64,000 nt of DNA from Lysinibacillus_B sp050613145 (GCF_050613145.1 NZ_CP192507.1:3658001-3722000); one strand, 5' to 3'; shown: positions 47,890-57,088, numbered from the stretch's first letter. The notes: generated by a model not told the origin, from the sequence alone. Numbers and translations: made by a program.

Positions 47890-48949
47890 TTTAGCGGCAA
47901 GTGCAACAGGCAAAACAAACCCGAACCCGCTTGTAGGCTCCGTGATCGTGAAGGACGGTGCCATCGTTGGTACCGGGCTTCACCGAAAAGCCGGGGAGCC
48001 CCATGCAGAAGTACATGCTGTACGTATGGCTGGTGAACATGCAAAAGACGCAACGATTTATGTCACACTTGAACCTTGCTCACATTTCGGGAAAACACCC
48101 CCTTGCGCCAATTTAGTAAAGGAAGCTGGGGTAAAACGGGTGGTCATCGCGATGGAAGACCCGAACCCAGCTGTTGCAGGGCGCGGGATTCAGCTGCTAC
48201 GTGACGCAGGCATTGAAGTAGAAGTGGGGGTATTAGAAGCAGAGGCGCGTCGTTTAAATGAGCGCTTTATTCACAACATGCTTACTGCTCGCCCATTTGT
48301 CATCTCAAAGTTCGCGATGACACTAGACGGAAAAATCGCAGCGCATACTGGCCATTCACAGTGGATTACAGGGGAAGAAGCCCGCGCAGATGTGCACGAA
48401 CTACGCGATCAAGTAGACGCTATTTTAGTTGGGGTTGGTACGGTGTTAAAAGACAATCCGTCTCTCACAACGCGTCTCCCTGACCGTATCGGCAAAAACC
48501 CGATCCGTATCGTATTAGATCGTCAATTACGTACGCCACTGGATGCGACGATTTGCCAAACAGCTACAGCTAGAACAATCATTGTCACAACAGAAGAACA
48601 ACAACAGAAAGCCCCTGCATTTGAAAAGCTAGGGGTAGAACTGCTGTATGTCCCTGTCGTAAATGAAAAACTCGATTTAAACATGATGCTAGATGAACTG
48701 TATAAACGCGGGATTACCGATATTTTAGTAGAAGGTGGCGGCGAGGTGAACGCTTCCTTCCTACGTGCTGGACTGATTCAAAAATTCCTTGTATATGTCG
48801 CACCAAAAGTACTTGGTGGACGCAACTCCATTACACCGTTTACAGGCACAGATGTTGAAACAGTTGATGCAGCGATGCTTCTTGATTTTGCAGAAGTTGA
48901 AAAAATCGGGGCAGATTTACGCATTACAGCCTACCCGAAAGAAGGATAA
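47852..48949 (+). CDS. ribD: Bifunctional pyrimidine deaminase/reductase RibD
   Basis: 365 residues from 47852, with GGAGG nine bases upstream; an in-frame ATG at 47837 contains that site's start and is less likely. The deaminase domain (1-145) has zinc ligands in 'PHAEVHA' and 'PCSHFGKTPPC'. The reductase domain (from ~147) has 'FAMTLDGKIA' and 'LVEGGGEVNASFL'. It converts the GTP cyclohydrolase II product to the 5-amino-6-ribitylamino uracil phosphate. It lies inside the ribA end and overlaps the next gene by one base. Confidence 0.93.
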   Translation: MKNDQYYMQLALDLAASATGKTNPNPLVGSVIVKDGAIVGTGLHRKAGEPHAEVHAVRMAGEHAKDATIYVTLEPCSHFGKTPPCANLVKEAGVKRVVIAMEDPNPAVAGRGIQLLRDAGIEVEVGVLEAEARRLNERFIHNMLTARPFVISKFAMTLDGKIAAHTGHSQWITGEEARADVHELRDQVDAILVGVGTVLKDNPSLTTRLPDRIGKNPIRIVLDRQLRTPLDATICQTATARTIIVTTEEQQQKAPAFEKLGVELLYVPVVNEKLDLNMMLDELYKRGITDILVEGGGEVNASFLRAGLIQKFLVYVAPKVLGGRNSITPFTGTDVETVDAAMLLDFAEVEKIGADLRITAYPKEG

Positions 48950-50037
48950 TGTACATGCACCAAAAAGTAGATGTTTGTATTGTTGGCGCGGGTCCAGGCG
49001 GTGCATTACTCGCTTATTTATTAGCAAAGAAAAACATTTCGGTACTGCTACTCGAGCGAACAAATGAAATAGCCAAAACATTTCGCGGCGAGCATATTAA
49101 CGAAGAAGGCGAAGCCATTTTAAAAAAGTACGGCTTATTTAACGAAGTCGAGGCACTGGGCATGTTAAAAATGGAATGTCTCGAATACTGGTTGAACGGT
49201 CAACAAACAAAAACTATCACGCCAGACCCGGCTGTTGGTCATTTAGGTATTCACGTTCCACAAGCTCATTTACTGCAAGCCATTTTAGATGCAGCCGCGC
49301 CTTATGACACATTTCAATACTGCTTAAATTCAAGGGTGACAGAGCTTTTACAAGATGAAGCCGGTCGTTATGGTGGTGTTCGGGTAATGCGTGACGGAGA
49401 AGAATTCGTCATTGACTGTAGGCTAATCGTTGGGGCGGATGGTCGCTATTCAACCGTGCGTAAAAATGCGCAGATTGAGACGTCTATTCGTAAACACGGT
49501 TACGACCTACTGTGGGCGCGTATTCCTACCCCAGACAATTGGTCTCCTGTCATTAAAATGGCTCTTGTTGATGGCATGCAAATTTCCCTATTTACACAAG
49601 TAAAAGGCTTTGTGCAAATTGGTTGGAATATTAAGCAAAGCAGCTACCCTTCTTTACGTAAGCAGCCTTTTGAGCCGTTTATCGAGAAACTCATCACGGC
49701 ATTCCCTGAGTTAACAAAGACCGTGCAACAAAACATTACCTCTTGGCAAGATTTTGTGTTACTCGATGTATTTAGTAGCCAAACAGAAGATTGGGGACGT
49801 AATGGACTAGCACTGATTGGCGATGCCGTACACACGATGACGCCTACAGGAGCATTCGGCTTAAACAGCGCCATGAAAGATGCAGATGTACTAGCCTCAT
49901 TGATTGAGCAACAAACGATTGAAAAACTAGACTATTTAACATGTGCGACAAAGCGTAAACACGAGATTGAAAAAATTCAAGCGCTGCAAATTGAAAAAGA
50001 ACAAGGCTTTGCTTCACAATTTACTTTAATCGCCTAA
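48949..50037 (+). CDS. FAD-dependent monooxygenase (PHBH type)
   Basis: 362 residues. N-terminal FAD site 'CIVGAGPGGALLAYLL', the 'ER' arm at about residue 36, mid 'VGADGRYSTVR' (DG motif near 163) and late 'LIGDAVHTMTPTGAFGLNSAMKDA' (GD motif near 288), all of the aromatic-ring hydroxylase class. The substrate is unknown. Its start overlaps the ribD stop (TAATG-like), and the HAD gene starts 11 bp after its stop, so it belongs to the precursor operon. It may oxidise a pyrimidine or flavin intermediate; this is inference. Confidence 0.85.
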   Translation: MYMHQKVDVCIVGAGPGGALLAYLLAKKNISVLLLERTNEIAKTFRGEHINEEGEAILKKYGLFNEVEALGMLKMECLEYWLNGQQTKTITPDPAVGHLGIHVPQAHLLQAILDAAAPYDTFQYCLNSRVTELLQDEAGRYGGVRVMRDGEEFVIDCRLIVGADGRYSTVRKNAQIETSIRKHGYDLLWARIPTPDNWSPVIKMALVDGMQISLFTQVKGFVQIGWNIKQSSYPSLRKQPFEPFIEKLITAFPELTKTVQQNITSWQDFVLLDVFSSQTEDWGRNGLALIGDAVHTMTPTGAFGLNSAMKDADVLASLIEQQTIEKLDYLTCATKRKHEIEKIQALQIEKEQGFASQFTLIA

Positions 50038-50048
50038 TGGAGGACTTT

Positions 50049-50606
50049 ATGAAATTTGGCTTTGATATTGACGACACGCTCATTAGCTTACGTGAGCATG
50101 CGTTCCATTTATATAATAAAAAGTTAAACAAAGATTTAGGCATCGATGTATTGCAAACTATTCCGACTTTAGAGATTCATGCCCCGTTCGGCTTAACGAA
50201 AGAACAAGGGGGACAAATGTGGCAAGAGTCGATGGAGGACATTTATTTTACGGATTGCCCTGCCTACGCAGATGCTATTGAAACATTACAGGCGCTCATT
50301 GCAGAAGGACACGATGTTTTTTATATTACCTCTCGTCCGAAGCACTACTGCCAGCAAACACGCGACTGGGTAAAAGCACAAGGCTTCCCCGTCAAAGACG
50401 AACACTTCTTTTGCGGCATGGCCGATCACGAAAAAATCGACATTATCCAATCGCTTCATCTCGATTACTATGTCGATGACAAACCTGCCGTATTACAAAC
50501 ATTAGCTGGCATCGGCACAAAAGTGATTGTAAAGGATCAATCTTACAACCAAGATGTCAATTTCCCTCGCTTAGTGAAATGGGCGGAGTTTAGAAGTTTG
50601 TTGTAG
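50049..50606 (+). CDS. HAD-family phosphatase (5'-nucleotidase-like)
   Basis: 185 residues from 50049, with GGAGGACTTT right before; an ATG at 50037 overlaps that site. Motif I 'FDIDDTLIS' at the N terminus, motif II 'YITSRP', motif III/IV 'YVDDKPAVL' make a complete HAD active site, similar to the deoxyribonucleotidase/NT5C-like branch. In riboflavin synthesis the phosphate is removed from the RibD product by promiscuous HAD enzymes; this gene is placed to do so, which is inference. Last gene of the operon. Confidence 0.82.
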   Translation: MKFGFDIDDTLISLREHAFHLYNKKLNKDLGIDVLQTIPTLEIHAPFGLTKEQGGQMWQESMEDIYFTDCPAYADAIETLQALIAEGHDVFYITSRPKHYCQQTRDWVKAQGFPVKDEHFFCGMADHEKIDIIQSLHLDYYVDDKPAVLQTLAGIGTKVIVKDQSYNQDVNFPRLVKWAEFRSLL

Positions 50607-50626
50607 TATTCGAAACGACAAGACAT

Positions 50627-50662
50627 AAAAACGCAACTCCTTCTTTCCAAGAGTTGCGTTTT
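50627..50662. terminator. Bidirectional terminator after the HAD gene
   Basis: AAAACGCAACTC / GAGTTGCGTTTT stem with A-run and T-run on either side. It serves the rib-like operon and the convergent lipoprotein gene. Confidence 0.9.
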
Positions 50663-50663
50663 A

Positions 50664-51161
50664 TTATTCAAACTTTACCGGCAATACATAGGATACGTGA
50701 CCTTGCGGGTAATAAGCAACGATCTCAATCGCCACAGGCTGTTCCCCTACGATATACTGTAAATGACTAAATAACTTGGATGGACCTTCCTCGTACCAGC
50801 CAAAAACGCGGTAACGATCTGGCTGCACCTCAAACTGTAGCTCCATTTGTGCATCTTTCGCCAACGTGATGAGTGCACCTTTTAGCAATTCATTGGGCGC
50901 CATGGCATCAGCTATTGCTGTTTCCTGGCGTCCAAAAGTACGCTTAATCGTCCACTCATACCCGCCTTGCTGCATCTTATATGTCGTTTCACCTACCAAC
51001 AAATGCATATTGGGCGGTTCTTTTAGTTGTCCAGAGGGCTCTTTGGCCACTTCACCTGCTACTAAATCCACATTAGGCAGTTGTTCAGCTGGCTCTCTCT
51101 CCGCACAAGCCGTCAATAATACTATGATCATCGCCAATAAAAACAAACGAACACCCTTCAC
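50664..51161 (-). CDS. Hypothetical lipoprotein
   Basis: 165 residues with a lipoprotein signal whose lipobox is 'LLTAC' near residue 19. The mature part (~145 residues) begins with a Pro/Glu-rich linker, then 'YKMQQGGYEW' and a beta-rich region. I do not recognise a family. Exported and membrane-anchored. It is divergent from the gene at 51284, with about 120 bp between them. Confidence 0.7.
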   Translation of the reverse strand: MKGVRLFLLAMIIVLLTACAEREPAEQLPNVDLVAGEVAKEPSGQLKEPPNMHLLVGETTYKMQQGGYEWTIKRTFGRQETAIADAMAPNELLKGALITLAKDAQMELQFEVQPDRYRVFGWYEEGPSKLFSHLQYIVGEQPVAIEIVAYYPQGHVSYVLPVKFE

Positions 51162-51283
51162 CCAGTATCACCCCTTTTACTATTAGACGGATACATATGG
51201 AAATTGTTTCAATATTTTCGTAGCTAATATGTCCCTTTTTTGAACTTCCATTTCGATAGTATTAGTAAAAGGAGGATGACAAA

Positions 51284-51613
51284 ATGACATTACTTGTACA
51301 AGGTAAGCCTTTAATTTTAATTCCGCAATTAGCATCGAAAATTGGTGTGTACGAAGCGCTTTTCTTACAGCAGCTACACTACCTTCTGACGCAACGAGGG
51401 ACAAGCGTAGACGGGGGAACATGGTATTACCACAGTAGTGACCAGTGGCTACAACACTTCCCATTCCTATCTAAACGCACCCTTTCTCGCATCACGAGTT
51501 CCCTCGAAAAGCAGGGGCTTATTCGAAAACGGCAAGATTTAAATGCCTACAGAACCGACCGGACGCTTTGGTATACCATTGTCTACCCAAATGTTGAAAA
51601 GCTATTCCAGTAA
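51284..51613 (+). pseudogene. Phage-type replication initiator, N-terminal winged-helix fragment
   Basis: 109 residues with AAAGGAGGATGAC upstream. It has the N-terminal pattern of phage/mobile-element replisome organisers: 'GVYEALFLQQLHYLL', 'GGTWYYHSSDQWLQHFPFLSKRTLSRI' and 'LEKQGLIRKRQ'. Such proteins are usually 250-300 residues with a DnaD-like C-terminal domain, which is missing. A linker-like peptide continues in another frame after 51613 and then meets stops. So it is a decayed or truncated gene, with no other phage genes around it. Confidence 0.6.
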
Positions 51614-51948
51614 AATACTTGGCAACCCTAGCTCTCCGCTCCCAATGAGACAGTTTGGCATGTTCGAAGTAGCAAACCGAGTACATCGGTGTGTCCATTT
51701 TGAACAGGGTATGTGTTCACTTTGAGCACATCCTTCTGTTCATTCTGAGCACACGGATAAAGTCAAATTGACACGCTCATATAAAAAGAAAGAATAAATA
51801 AAAGAAAGAATAAAAGAAAAAACAAGTATAATGTGCGGCTAAGTATAGAGAGAGTAAAGTTGGCATGATGAACAACATATTTCATGAACAGATAGATGAA
51901 TATGTTACAATCGGGGCACTACTAATGAAAAAAGATAGGAGGGGAACT
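51614..51948 (+). other. Decayed continuation with 22-bp-spaced repeats
   Basis: 335 bp. Degenerate units around TGTTCA(C/T)TTTGAGCACA recur at about 51690, 51712 and 51735, 22-23 bp apart, with a fourth weaker one. These are remnants of a linker or of iterons like those inside phage replication genes. An A-rich tract follows at 51780-51830. No intact gene was seen. Confidence 0.55.
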
Positions 51949-52410
51949 ATGCGTTCATTGTTTTATATAAGTGTCATAATAGCTGGACTGATCACCGCTT
52001 TCGCATTTTTCTTTACAAACTTACTTACCGTATCATTTGATCCTGCTAATGATATGCTCGGTGGTGGTAACGGTAACCCTGGTCTCTTTTTCGTTGTTGC
52101 TCCTTTTTTGATTATTTTATATTTCTATTTTTCTATGCTCTTTGTGTTTGAACAATTTCATCAAAGATTCACCTTCAAGCAACAGAAGTGGTTAAAATAT
52201 AGCTATTTATTTGTTTTTCTTATCTTGACCCTTTACACGTTTTATCGAGCAACAATGCACCGAAATTACATCAATGCCAACCATCCGTATATGGAGGTCG
52301 GCTTGTTAAGTCAGTTTTCAAATCATCTATTTTTTAATGTGTGGACGTTTATCGCTCTACTATGCCTTATCGCGTTTTTATCGTTTTTTGTGCAAAAGAA
52401 GGCTACGTAA
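51949..52410 (+). CDS. Hypothetical membrane protein with four predicted helices
   Basis: 153 residues from 51949, chosen because AGGAGGGGAACT ends right before; an in-frame ATG at 51865 lacks a site. Four hydrophobic segments: about 5-22, 48-68, 83-100 and 125-147. No family recognised. Between the replication remnant and a convergent CarD gene. Confidence 0.65.
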   Translation: MRSLFYISVIIAGLITAFAFFFTNLLTVSFDPANDMLGGGNGNPGLFFVVAPFLIILYFYFSMLFVFEQFHQRFTFKQQKWLKYSYLFVFLILTLYTFYRATMHRNYINANHPYMEVGLLSQFSNHLFFNVWTFIALLCLIAFLSFFVQKKAT

Positions 52411-52554
52411 TTTATGGGGATAGATTTATTTACGTTTGCTATATGGTCGTCCACCTATTTCAACCCTGTAGTTTTAACGATATAAAAACACCCTTCTTAT
52501 GTAATAGAAAGGCTTTTAAATTTTACTATTCAATTTAGCAAATGTGATTGTATC

Positions 52555-52590
52555 AAAAAAACACACAAACCTTTTCAGATTCATGTGTTT
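52555..52590 (-). terminator. Terminator of the CarD-family gene
   Basis: Stem AAACACA / TGTGTTT with T7 on the minus strand, eight bases after the stop. Confidence 0.75.
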
Positions 52591-52597
52591 ACTATAC

Positions 52598-53095
52598 TTA
52601 ATTCATTTGAATAATTTCGTCAACCTTATCGGATATATCACTAGCTGTTGTTTGCAATGTTGTTGCCAGTTCTTCATATAAAATGGCGGTAACACTTTGT
52701 AAAATTTGCGTATCTTGAGCAGGCAATTTTTTATCGATTGCCTCTAATTCCAGCTTCTTTCGCAGTAATGTATTCGTCATTTGAGCAATCTCTAAATGAC
52801 CTGCTGATTTGATGATGGATTGATACGACTGATGACGTGTCGTCGTGCGATCGTTCCACGAATCAGCTGCATTTTCAAAGCACTGTAAAACTGCCTCTGC
52901 TTTTTCTTTTGTCATTAGTTTTTTGAGCTTAGAATTCACGGCATTTACAGGATGGTATAAAGTAAGACTCGTGCTATGATGCGAACGCAATATATAATAA
53001 GACTGCGCTTCACCACCAAATTTTTGCTCTTGAATATCCTCAATGGAACAAATTCCATGCGCACCGTAGAAAACTGTATCCCCTATTGAAAACAC
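52598..53095 (-). CDS. CarD-family transcriptional regulator
   Basis: 165 residues from a GTG at 53095, preceded by AGGGGGTGA; an ATG at 53119 would span that site. Residues 1-55 ('FSIGDTVFYGAHGICSIEDIQ') form the RNA-polymerase-interacting Tudor-like domain; the rest is helical. CarD proteins bind the beta subunit and stabilise open promoters, mainly at rRNA genes in mycobacteria. In Bacilli the role is less clear. It is divergent from the MarR gene. Confidence 0.82.
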   Translation of the reverse strand: MFSIGDTVFYGAHGICSIEDIQEQKFGGEAQSYYILRSHHSTSLTLYHPVNAVNSKLKKLMTKEKAEAVLQCFENAADSWNDRTTTRHQSYQSIIKSAGHLEIAQMTNTLLRKKLELEAIDKKLPAQDTQILQSVTAILYEELATTLQTTASDISDKVDEIIQMN

Positions 53096-53216
53096 TATTT
53101 CACCCCCTAAGGTCAACATGGTTTACCATAATCTATTGTAACCTATAAAAATTTCCTGGTCAACCCAATTGACCTTGAGGACCAAATTGTATATAGTGGA
53201 TGGCAAAGGAGGCTTT

Positions 53217-53624
53217 ATGAGCGAGACGATTGAATTATTACACAAACATTACAAGCAATTGCGTGATGCAGTCGCTTCTACTTGGAATCGCCAAAACACT
53301 ATCCAAATTACGACTTCCGAATGGTATATTCTAAATTGTATATTCGAAGGCGCATCAACGATTCCAGATATATTAAAGAAAGTAGAGATTTCAAAACAAG
53401 CCGTACATAAATTTGTGACAGCATTGGAAGAAAAACAATTAGTACAAACAGAGCTAGTGAAAGCACCCAAAACCCAAAAACGAGTAGAGCTGACACCTTT
53501 AGGCGAAGAAATATATTACAACAGCTTAGAAATCAAAAAAGAAATCGACAAAACCATCGAACAAAATATAGGGTCCGAAAATTTCAAGCAGCTACAAGCA
53601 ATCTTGCAAATGAAATGGATGTAA
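53217..53624 (+). CDS. MarR-family transcriptional regulator
   Basis: 135 residues from 53217 (AAAGGAGGC upstream); an in-frame ATG at 53169 is rejected for lack of a site. The winged helix-turn-helix runs from about 40 to 100 ('TIPDILKKVEISKQAVHKFV...LEEKQLV'). Likely a dimeric repressor; target unknown. Confidence 0.82.
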   Translation: MSETIELLHKHYKQLRDAVASTWNRQNTIQITTSEWYILNCIFEGASTIPDILKKVEISKQAVHKFVTALEEKQLVQTELVKAPKTQKRVELTPLGEEIYYNSLEIKKEIDKTIEQNIGSENFKQLQAILQMKWM

Positions 53625-53631
53625 TATATGT

Positions 53632-53676
53632 AAAGACATCCACTGGCGTCACAAACGCGGGTGGATGTCTTTTGTT
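53632..53676 (+). terminator. Terminator of the MarR gene
   Basis: AAAGACATCCAC / GTGGATGTCTTT stem ending in T-rich DNA. Confidence 0.85.
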
Positions 53677-53999
53677 ATTAGTGTCACTTACAACGTATAT
53701 ACCGCGGATGGAAAGCCCCCTAGCAAATCACCTATTAAAGTAAAGCAAAAAATATCCCCTCTTGCTGTCTATTAAAAGCTAATAGTAGCAGATGAAAAAA
53801 TGGCCAGGCGTAAATTCTTGTATACCCCTCCCTTCGAAACGTACGTGTTCGCTTTTTAGACATACGGCAAAATCTTTTTACCGATGCATTAATTTTGGGA
53901 GGAGCATAAGAAAAGCACCCCCTTCTTACTAGGAGATGCTGATCGCGAATATACATTATTTGATTATAGGGGTATGATATTCCCGCTGATCTAGCCTAC
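53677..53999. other. Intergenic region without recognisable genes
   Basis: About 320 bp between the MarR terminator and the acidic-repeat gene. A short stem CCGCT/AGCGG overlaps the stop codon of the latter. Otherwise I see nothing that can be supported. Confidence 0.5.
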
Positions 54000-55202
54000 T
54001 TAGCGGATCGTGAAATTCATTTTAACGGATTTCTTTAATCCCTCACCGTTTGCGCTTGTAATTTCTTTGCCAATATATAATGTGTATTGTGCACCAGCTT
54101 TGTAAGCTTGTGTCGGCGTAATGATGATTGATTTCTTCTGTGCATTATAAGTCATCGTTGTTTCGACTAGGTTCTGTTGTTCATCATACACAACGACTGC
54201 TAGCTCAGATAACGCTTTTTCATCCAGGTGTTTGTTGAACTGGACTGTCCATTCTTTTTTAGGGTCTTTTTCTTCTTTTGCTGGTTTTACTTCAATAGCA
54301 GGATCGTTTTTAATTTTTTCAATCACTTGATCTTGCACTTGCGTAATTTTAGCAACCGCTGCATCCAACTTTTCTTGAAGAGCAGCTACTCGGTCATAAC
54401 GTTCAGTTAGCAGCGCAGAGTCTACCCCTTTTTTATTCAACGCGTCCAATTGATGAACGACAGCATTCAATCTGTTACGTAAAGCTGTAAACTTTCCAAG
54501 GTAATCATTATATTCTTCTACAGCCTCTTCAATTTCTTCTTCGAGGTCCTCTGTTTCATCTTCCGTAACATCATCTTCTGTTACTTCTGTTTCCTCTTCA
54601 GCAGCGTCTTCTTCTGTTGCTTCTGTTTCTTCTTCAGTACCTTCTTCCGTTACTTCTGTTTCCTCTTCAGTACCGTCTTCTTCTGTTACTTCTGTTTCTT
54701 CTTCAGCATCGTCTTCTTCCGTTGCTTCTGTTTCCTCTTCAGCAGCGTCTTCTTCCGTTGCTTCTGTTTCCTCTTCAGCATTTTCTTCATTCACTTCTTC
54801 GGAATCTGCTTCCCCTGCATTTTCATCCGGATTTGTAGTAGGCTCCTGATCGTCTTCCTTTATTTCATCCTCATCATTGTCATCCAGGTCAGCAAACTTC
54901 ACTTCATACTTCGTGATTTTTTCTTCTATCTTGTTTAGCTGCTTATCAATGGATTCAAGCTTCTTCTCTTGGCCTTTTAGGTTCTTTTCATGCTCTTTTT
55001 GTTTCTTTTCCTCTAACTTTTTATCGTGCTCGATTTTCTTTTCAAGTTCTTGTTGTTTTTTCGAACTGTTGTGCTGCTCTGCATTATGAGCAACCTGCAC
55101 TTCCTTATGTACATTATCATTTGGTGCAGCAAAAGATGTATTGACTAAAATGGTGCTAGATGCAAAAAGTGCTGCGATTGTGGCTGTGCTTTTCTTTAAC
55201 AT
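54000..55202 (-). CDS. Secreted coiled-coil protein with acidic 12-residue repeats and a SbsA-type Ig-like domain
   Basis: 400 residues. A signal peptide (about 1-25, 'ASSTILVNTSFAAP') is followed by a Lys/Glu-rich coiled coil (~40-105). Next is an Asp/Glu/Thr region (~110-225) with six repeats of the type EEETE(A/V)TEED. A second helical region (~225-300) follows, and a C-terminal ~90-residue beta domain with 'WTVQFNKHLD...YTLYIGKEI' like SbsA Ig-like (Big_5) domains. Exported; there is no LPXTG or SLH motif, so anchoring is unknown. AAGGAGGAGAG lies before the start. Repeat number may vary between strains. Confidence 0.75.
   Translation of the reverse strand: MLKKSTATIAALFASSTILVNTSFAAPNDNVHKEVQVAHNAEQHNSSKKQQELEKKIEHDKKLEEKKQKEHEKNLKGQEKKLESIDKQLNKIEEKITKYEVKFADLDDNDEDEIKEDDQEPTTNPDENAGEADSEEVNEENAEEETEATEEDAAEEETEATEEDDAEEETEVTEEDGTEEETEVTEEGTEEETEATEEDAAEEETEVTEDDVTEDETEDLEEEIEEAVEEYNDYLGKFTALRNRLNAVVHQLDALNKKGVDSALLTERYDRVAALQEKLDAAVAKITQVQDQVIEKIKNDPAIEVKPAKEEKDPKKEWTVQFNKHLDEKALSELAVVVYDEQQNLVETTMTYNAQKKSIIITPTQAYKAGAQYTLYIGKEITSANGEGLKKSVKMNFTIR
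54540..54790 (-). repeat. Coding minisatellite of 36-bp units in the acidic protein
   Basis: About six near-identical units, one shortened by a codon, encode the acidic 12-residue repeat. They are tandem and could expand or contract by slippage. Confidence 0.8.
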
Positions 55203-55795
55203 ATTCTCTCCTCCTTAAATATACAAAATAAATACTAAAAACCTATGTACTTACAATGAAATTTTATAGCTAATAGTCCTATGCAACAATAGGGAGGATG
55301 AACGATTTACTAATAGTGACAATAATCATACTAATTATTCAGGAGTATTTTCACCTGTCCATCCGGTCATTTACTAATGTACAGGATGGTGTTCCTCAAC
55401 AACTCATTGATAAGGACACCCCTGACGAATAGAACTACAATTCGCCCAAAAACAGAGGGTATTTCCATTTCTGAAAGTACCCTCAGCTATGAAGAGAACA
55501 TTTTTCTGAAGTTTTAATCCAATGTTAAAATTTCATCTAAAAATTCGTCATGGAGTCCTCCTCTTTTTAATCAAGAACACATTAGGGTATTAAACAAAAA
55601 AATGAATTAATTCACTAAATAATCAACCCAATATTTTGGATATTCACAAAAAAGGAATATGTATCAAATTCGATAATATCAATAAAGTAATCCACACTGA
55701 CCTTATTACTTTTGGAAAAACTGATTCTTTTTTGAATACTAGTCATTTGCTATCGTTATGCTATATGTAAATTGATTTGAAAAAGGACGATGAAC
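55203..55795. other. Intergenic region with inverted and long direct repeats
   Basis: 593 bp. It has a hairpin GAGGGTA/TACCCTC (55453-55487), a CCATCC/GGATGG pair near 55367-55390, and a ~55-bp segment (55551-55605) repeated at 57840-57896. It also holds the upstream region of the acidic protein gene. No coding sequence was seen. Confidence 0.6.
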
Positions 55796-56953
55796 ATGAA
55801 ATTTCAACCAAACTATGCACCCGGACCAACAGACGTACGTGAAAATGTGCGACTGACATTGGCGAAAAAAACGAGTAACCCTGATTTTGATAAAGAATTC
55901 ATACACTATTATCACGAAGTAAGCCAAAAAATGGGTAAAGTTATGGGCACTACAAATGACGTACTCCTGCTTGCCGGTGAAGGGATTTTAGGCTTGGAAG
56001 CAGCTTGCGCTAGCTTAACGGAGCCTGGTGACCGTGTTCTTGTACTCGATAATGGTATTTATGGTGAAGGCTTTAAATATTTTGTCGAAATGTATGGTGG
56101 AGAGCCTGTCGTGCTGAGCTTTGATGATCGTCAAGGTATCCCTGTCGAAGAAGTACGTAACTATTTAGAGAAAGATCACCATTTCAAATATGCTACACTC
56201 GTTCATTGTGATACACCAACATCTGTCTTAAATGATGTGAGCAAGCTGTGTCCGTTATTAAAGGAATTTGGTATTTTAACAGTGGTGGATTCAGTCGCTG
56301 GCATGGTGGGTGAGCCCATTGACGTCGATCAAAATCAAATTGATATTTGCTGTGGCGGTACGCAAAAAGCCATCTCTGCTCCAGTTGGTTTAGCCATTGT
56401 ATCCATAAGTGAACATGCAAAAAAAGCGATGGCTACTAGACAAACACCTATCGCTTCGTTCTATGCAAACCTCCGAATTTTCGAGGACTATGTTGAAAAG
56501 CAAAGCTTGCCTTATACGATGCCTGCTGATCAAATTGCAGCTTTAGATGTCGCTTTAGATAACATTTTACAAGAAGGACTAGAGACCGTTTACGAACGTC
56601 ATGCCAAAATCGCAAATGCCGTACGAAAAGCTGTCGAAGCATATGGATTATCGTTATTTTTAACATCTGATGCGTCTAATACGGTAACTGCTGTTAGTAT
56701 TCCAGCAGAAATCGGGGCACTGCAATTACAGGAGCATATTAAAGAAGCCTATAACTTATATATCGCTACTTCCCTAGCACAGTATGCAGATGTCATCCTC
56801 CGTATCGGTCATATGGGCGAAAATGCCTTCCCGGAAAAAGTGCTAGCCGTTCTTACAATGATTGACCATGGCTTATGCGATTTAGGCTTTAAAGGTACGG
56901 GGAATCTCGGACAGCTATTCCTAGATGCTTATCGGATGGAAAATGAATACTAA
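55796..56953 (+). CDS. Class V aminotransferase (serine-pyruvate/alanine-glyoxylate type)
   Basis: 385 residues from 55796, chosen because AAAAGGACG sits at the right distance; the ATG at 55790 is too close to it. Fold-type I PLP enzyme: 'LLAGEGILGLEAACASL' near residue 63, 'VVDSVAG' with the PLP-binding Asp, and the Schiff-base lysine in 'GGTQKAISAP' near residue 197. It may use alanine, serine or an aminophosphonate as donor; the exact substrate is not clear. It stands alone with no pathway partner beside it. Confidence 0.85.
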   Translation: MKFQPNYAPGPTDVRENVRLTLAKKTSNPDFDKEFIHYYHEVSQKMGKVMGTTNDVLLLAGEGILGLEAACASLTEPGDRVLVLDNGIYGEGFKYFVEMYGGEPVVLSFDDRQGIPVEEVRNYLEKDHHFKYATLVHCDTPTSVLNDVSKLCPLLKEFGILTVVDSVAGMVGEPIDVDQNQIDICCGGTQKAISAPVGLAIVSISEHAKKAMATRQTPIASFYANLRIFEDYVEKQSLPYTMPADQIAALDVALDNILQEGLETVYERHAKIANAVRKAVEAYGLSLFLTSDASNTVTAVSIPAEIGALQLQEHIKEAYNLYIATSLAQYADVILRIGHMGENAFPEKVLAVLTMIDHGLCDLGFKGTGNLGQLFLDAYRMENEY

Positions 56954-57041
56954 ATTATTCTCCACAGCCATCTTTCACACGCTTTAACACACAAGGAATG
57001 CGCCATTGGTTTCATCAATGCCATCCACATATTTGTATAAG

Positions 57042-57084
57042 AAAAAACATATCTCGCCTTAAAATTGGACGAGATATGTTTTTT
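57042..57084. terminator. Bidirectional terminator between the aminotransferase and universal stress genes
   Basis: A 15-bp perfect stem AAAAAACATATCTCG / CGAGATATGTTTTTT. Confidence 0.9.
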
Positions 57085-57088
57085 CTAA

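Noticed and set aside
54617..54838. Leucine-rich plus-strand frame opposite the acidic repeats
   Set aside because: Complement of the Glu-rich coding repeat; no start site.
55453..55487. Terminator for an unseen gene
   Set aside because: A 7-bp stem with no T-run and no gene in front on either strand.
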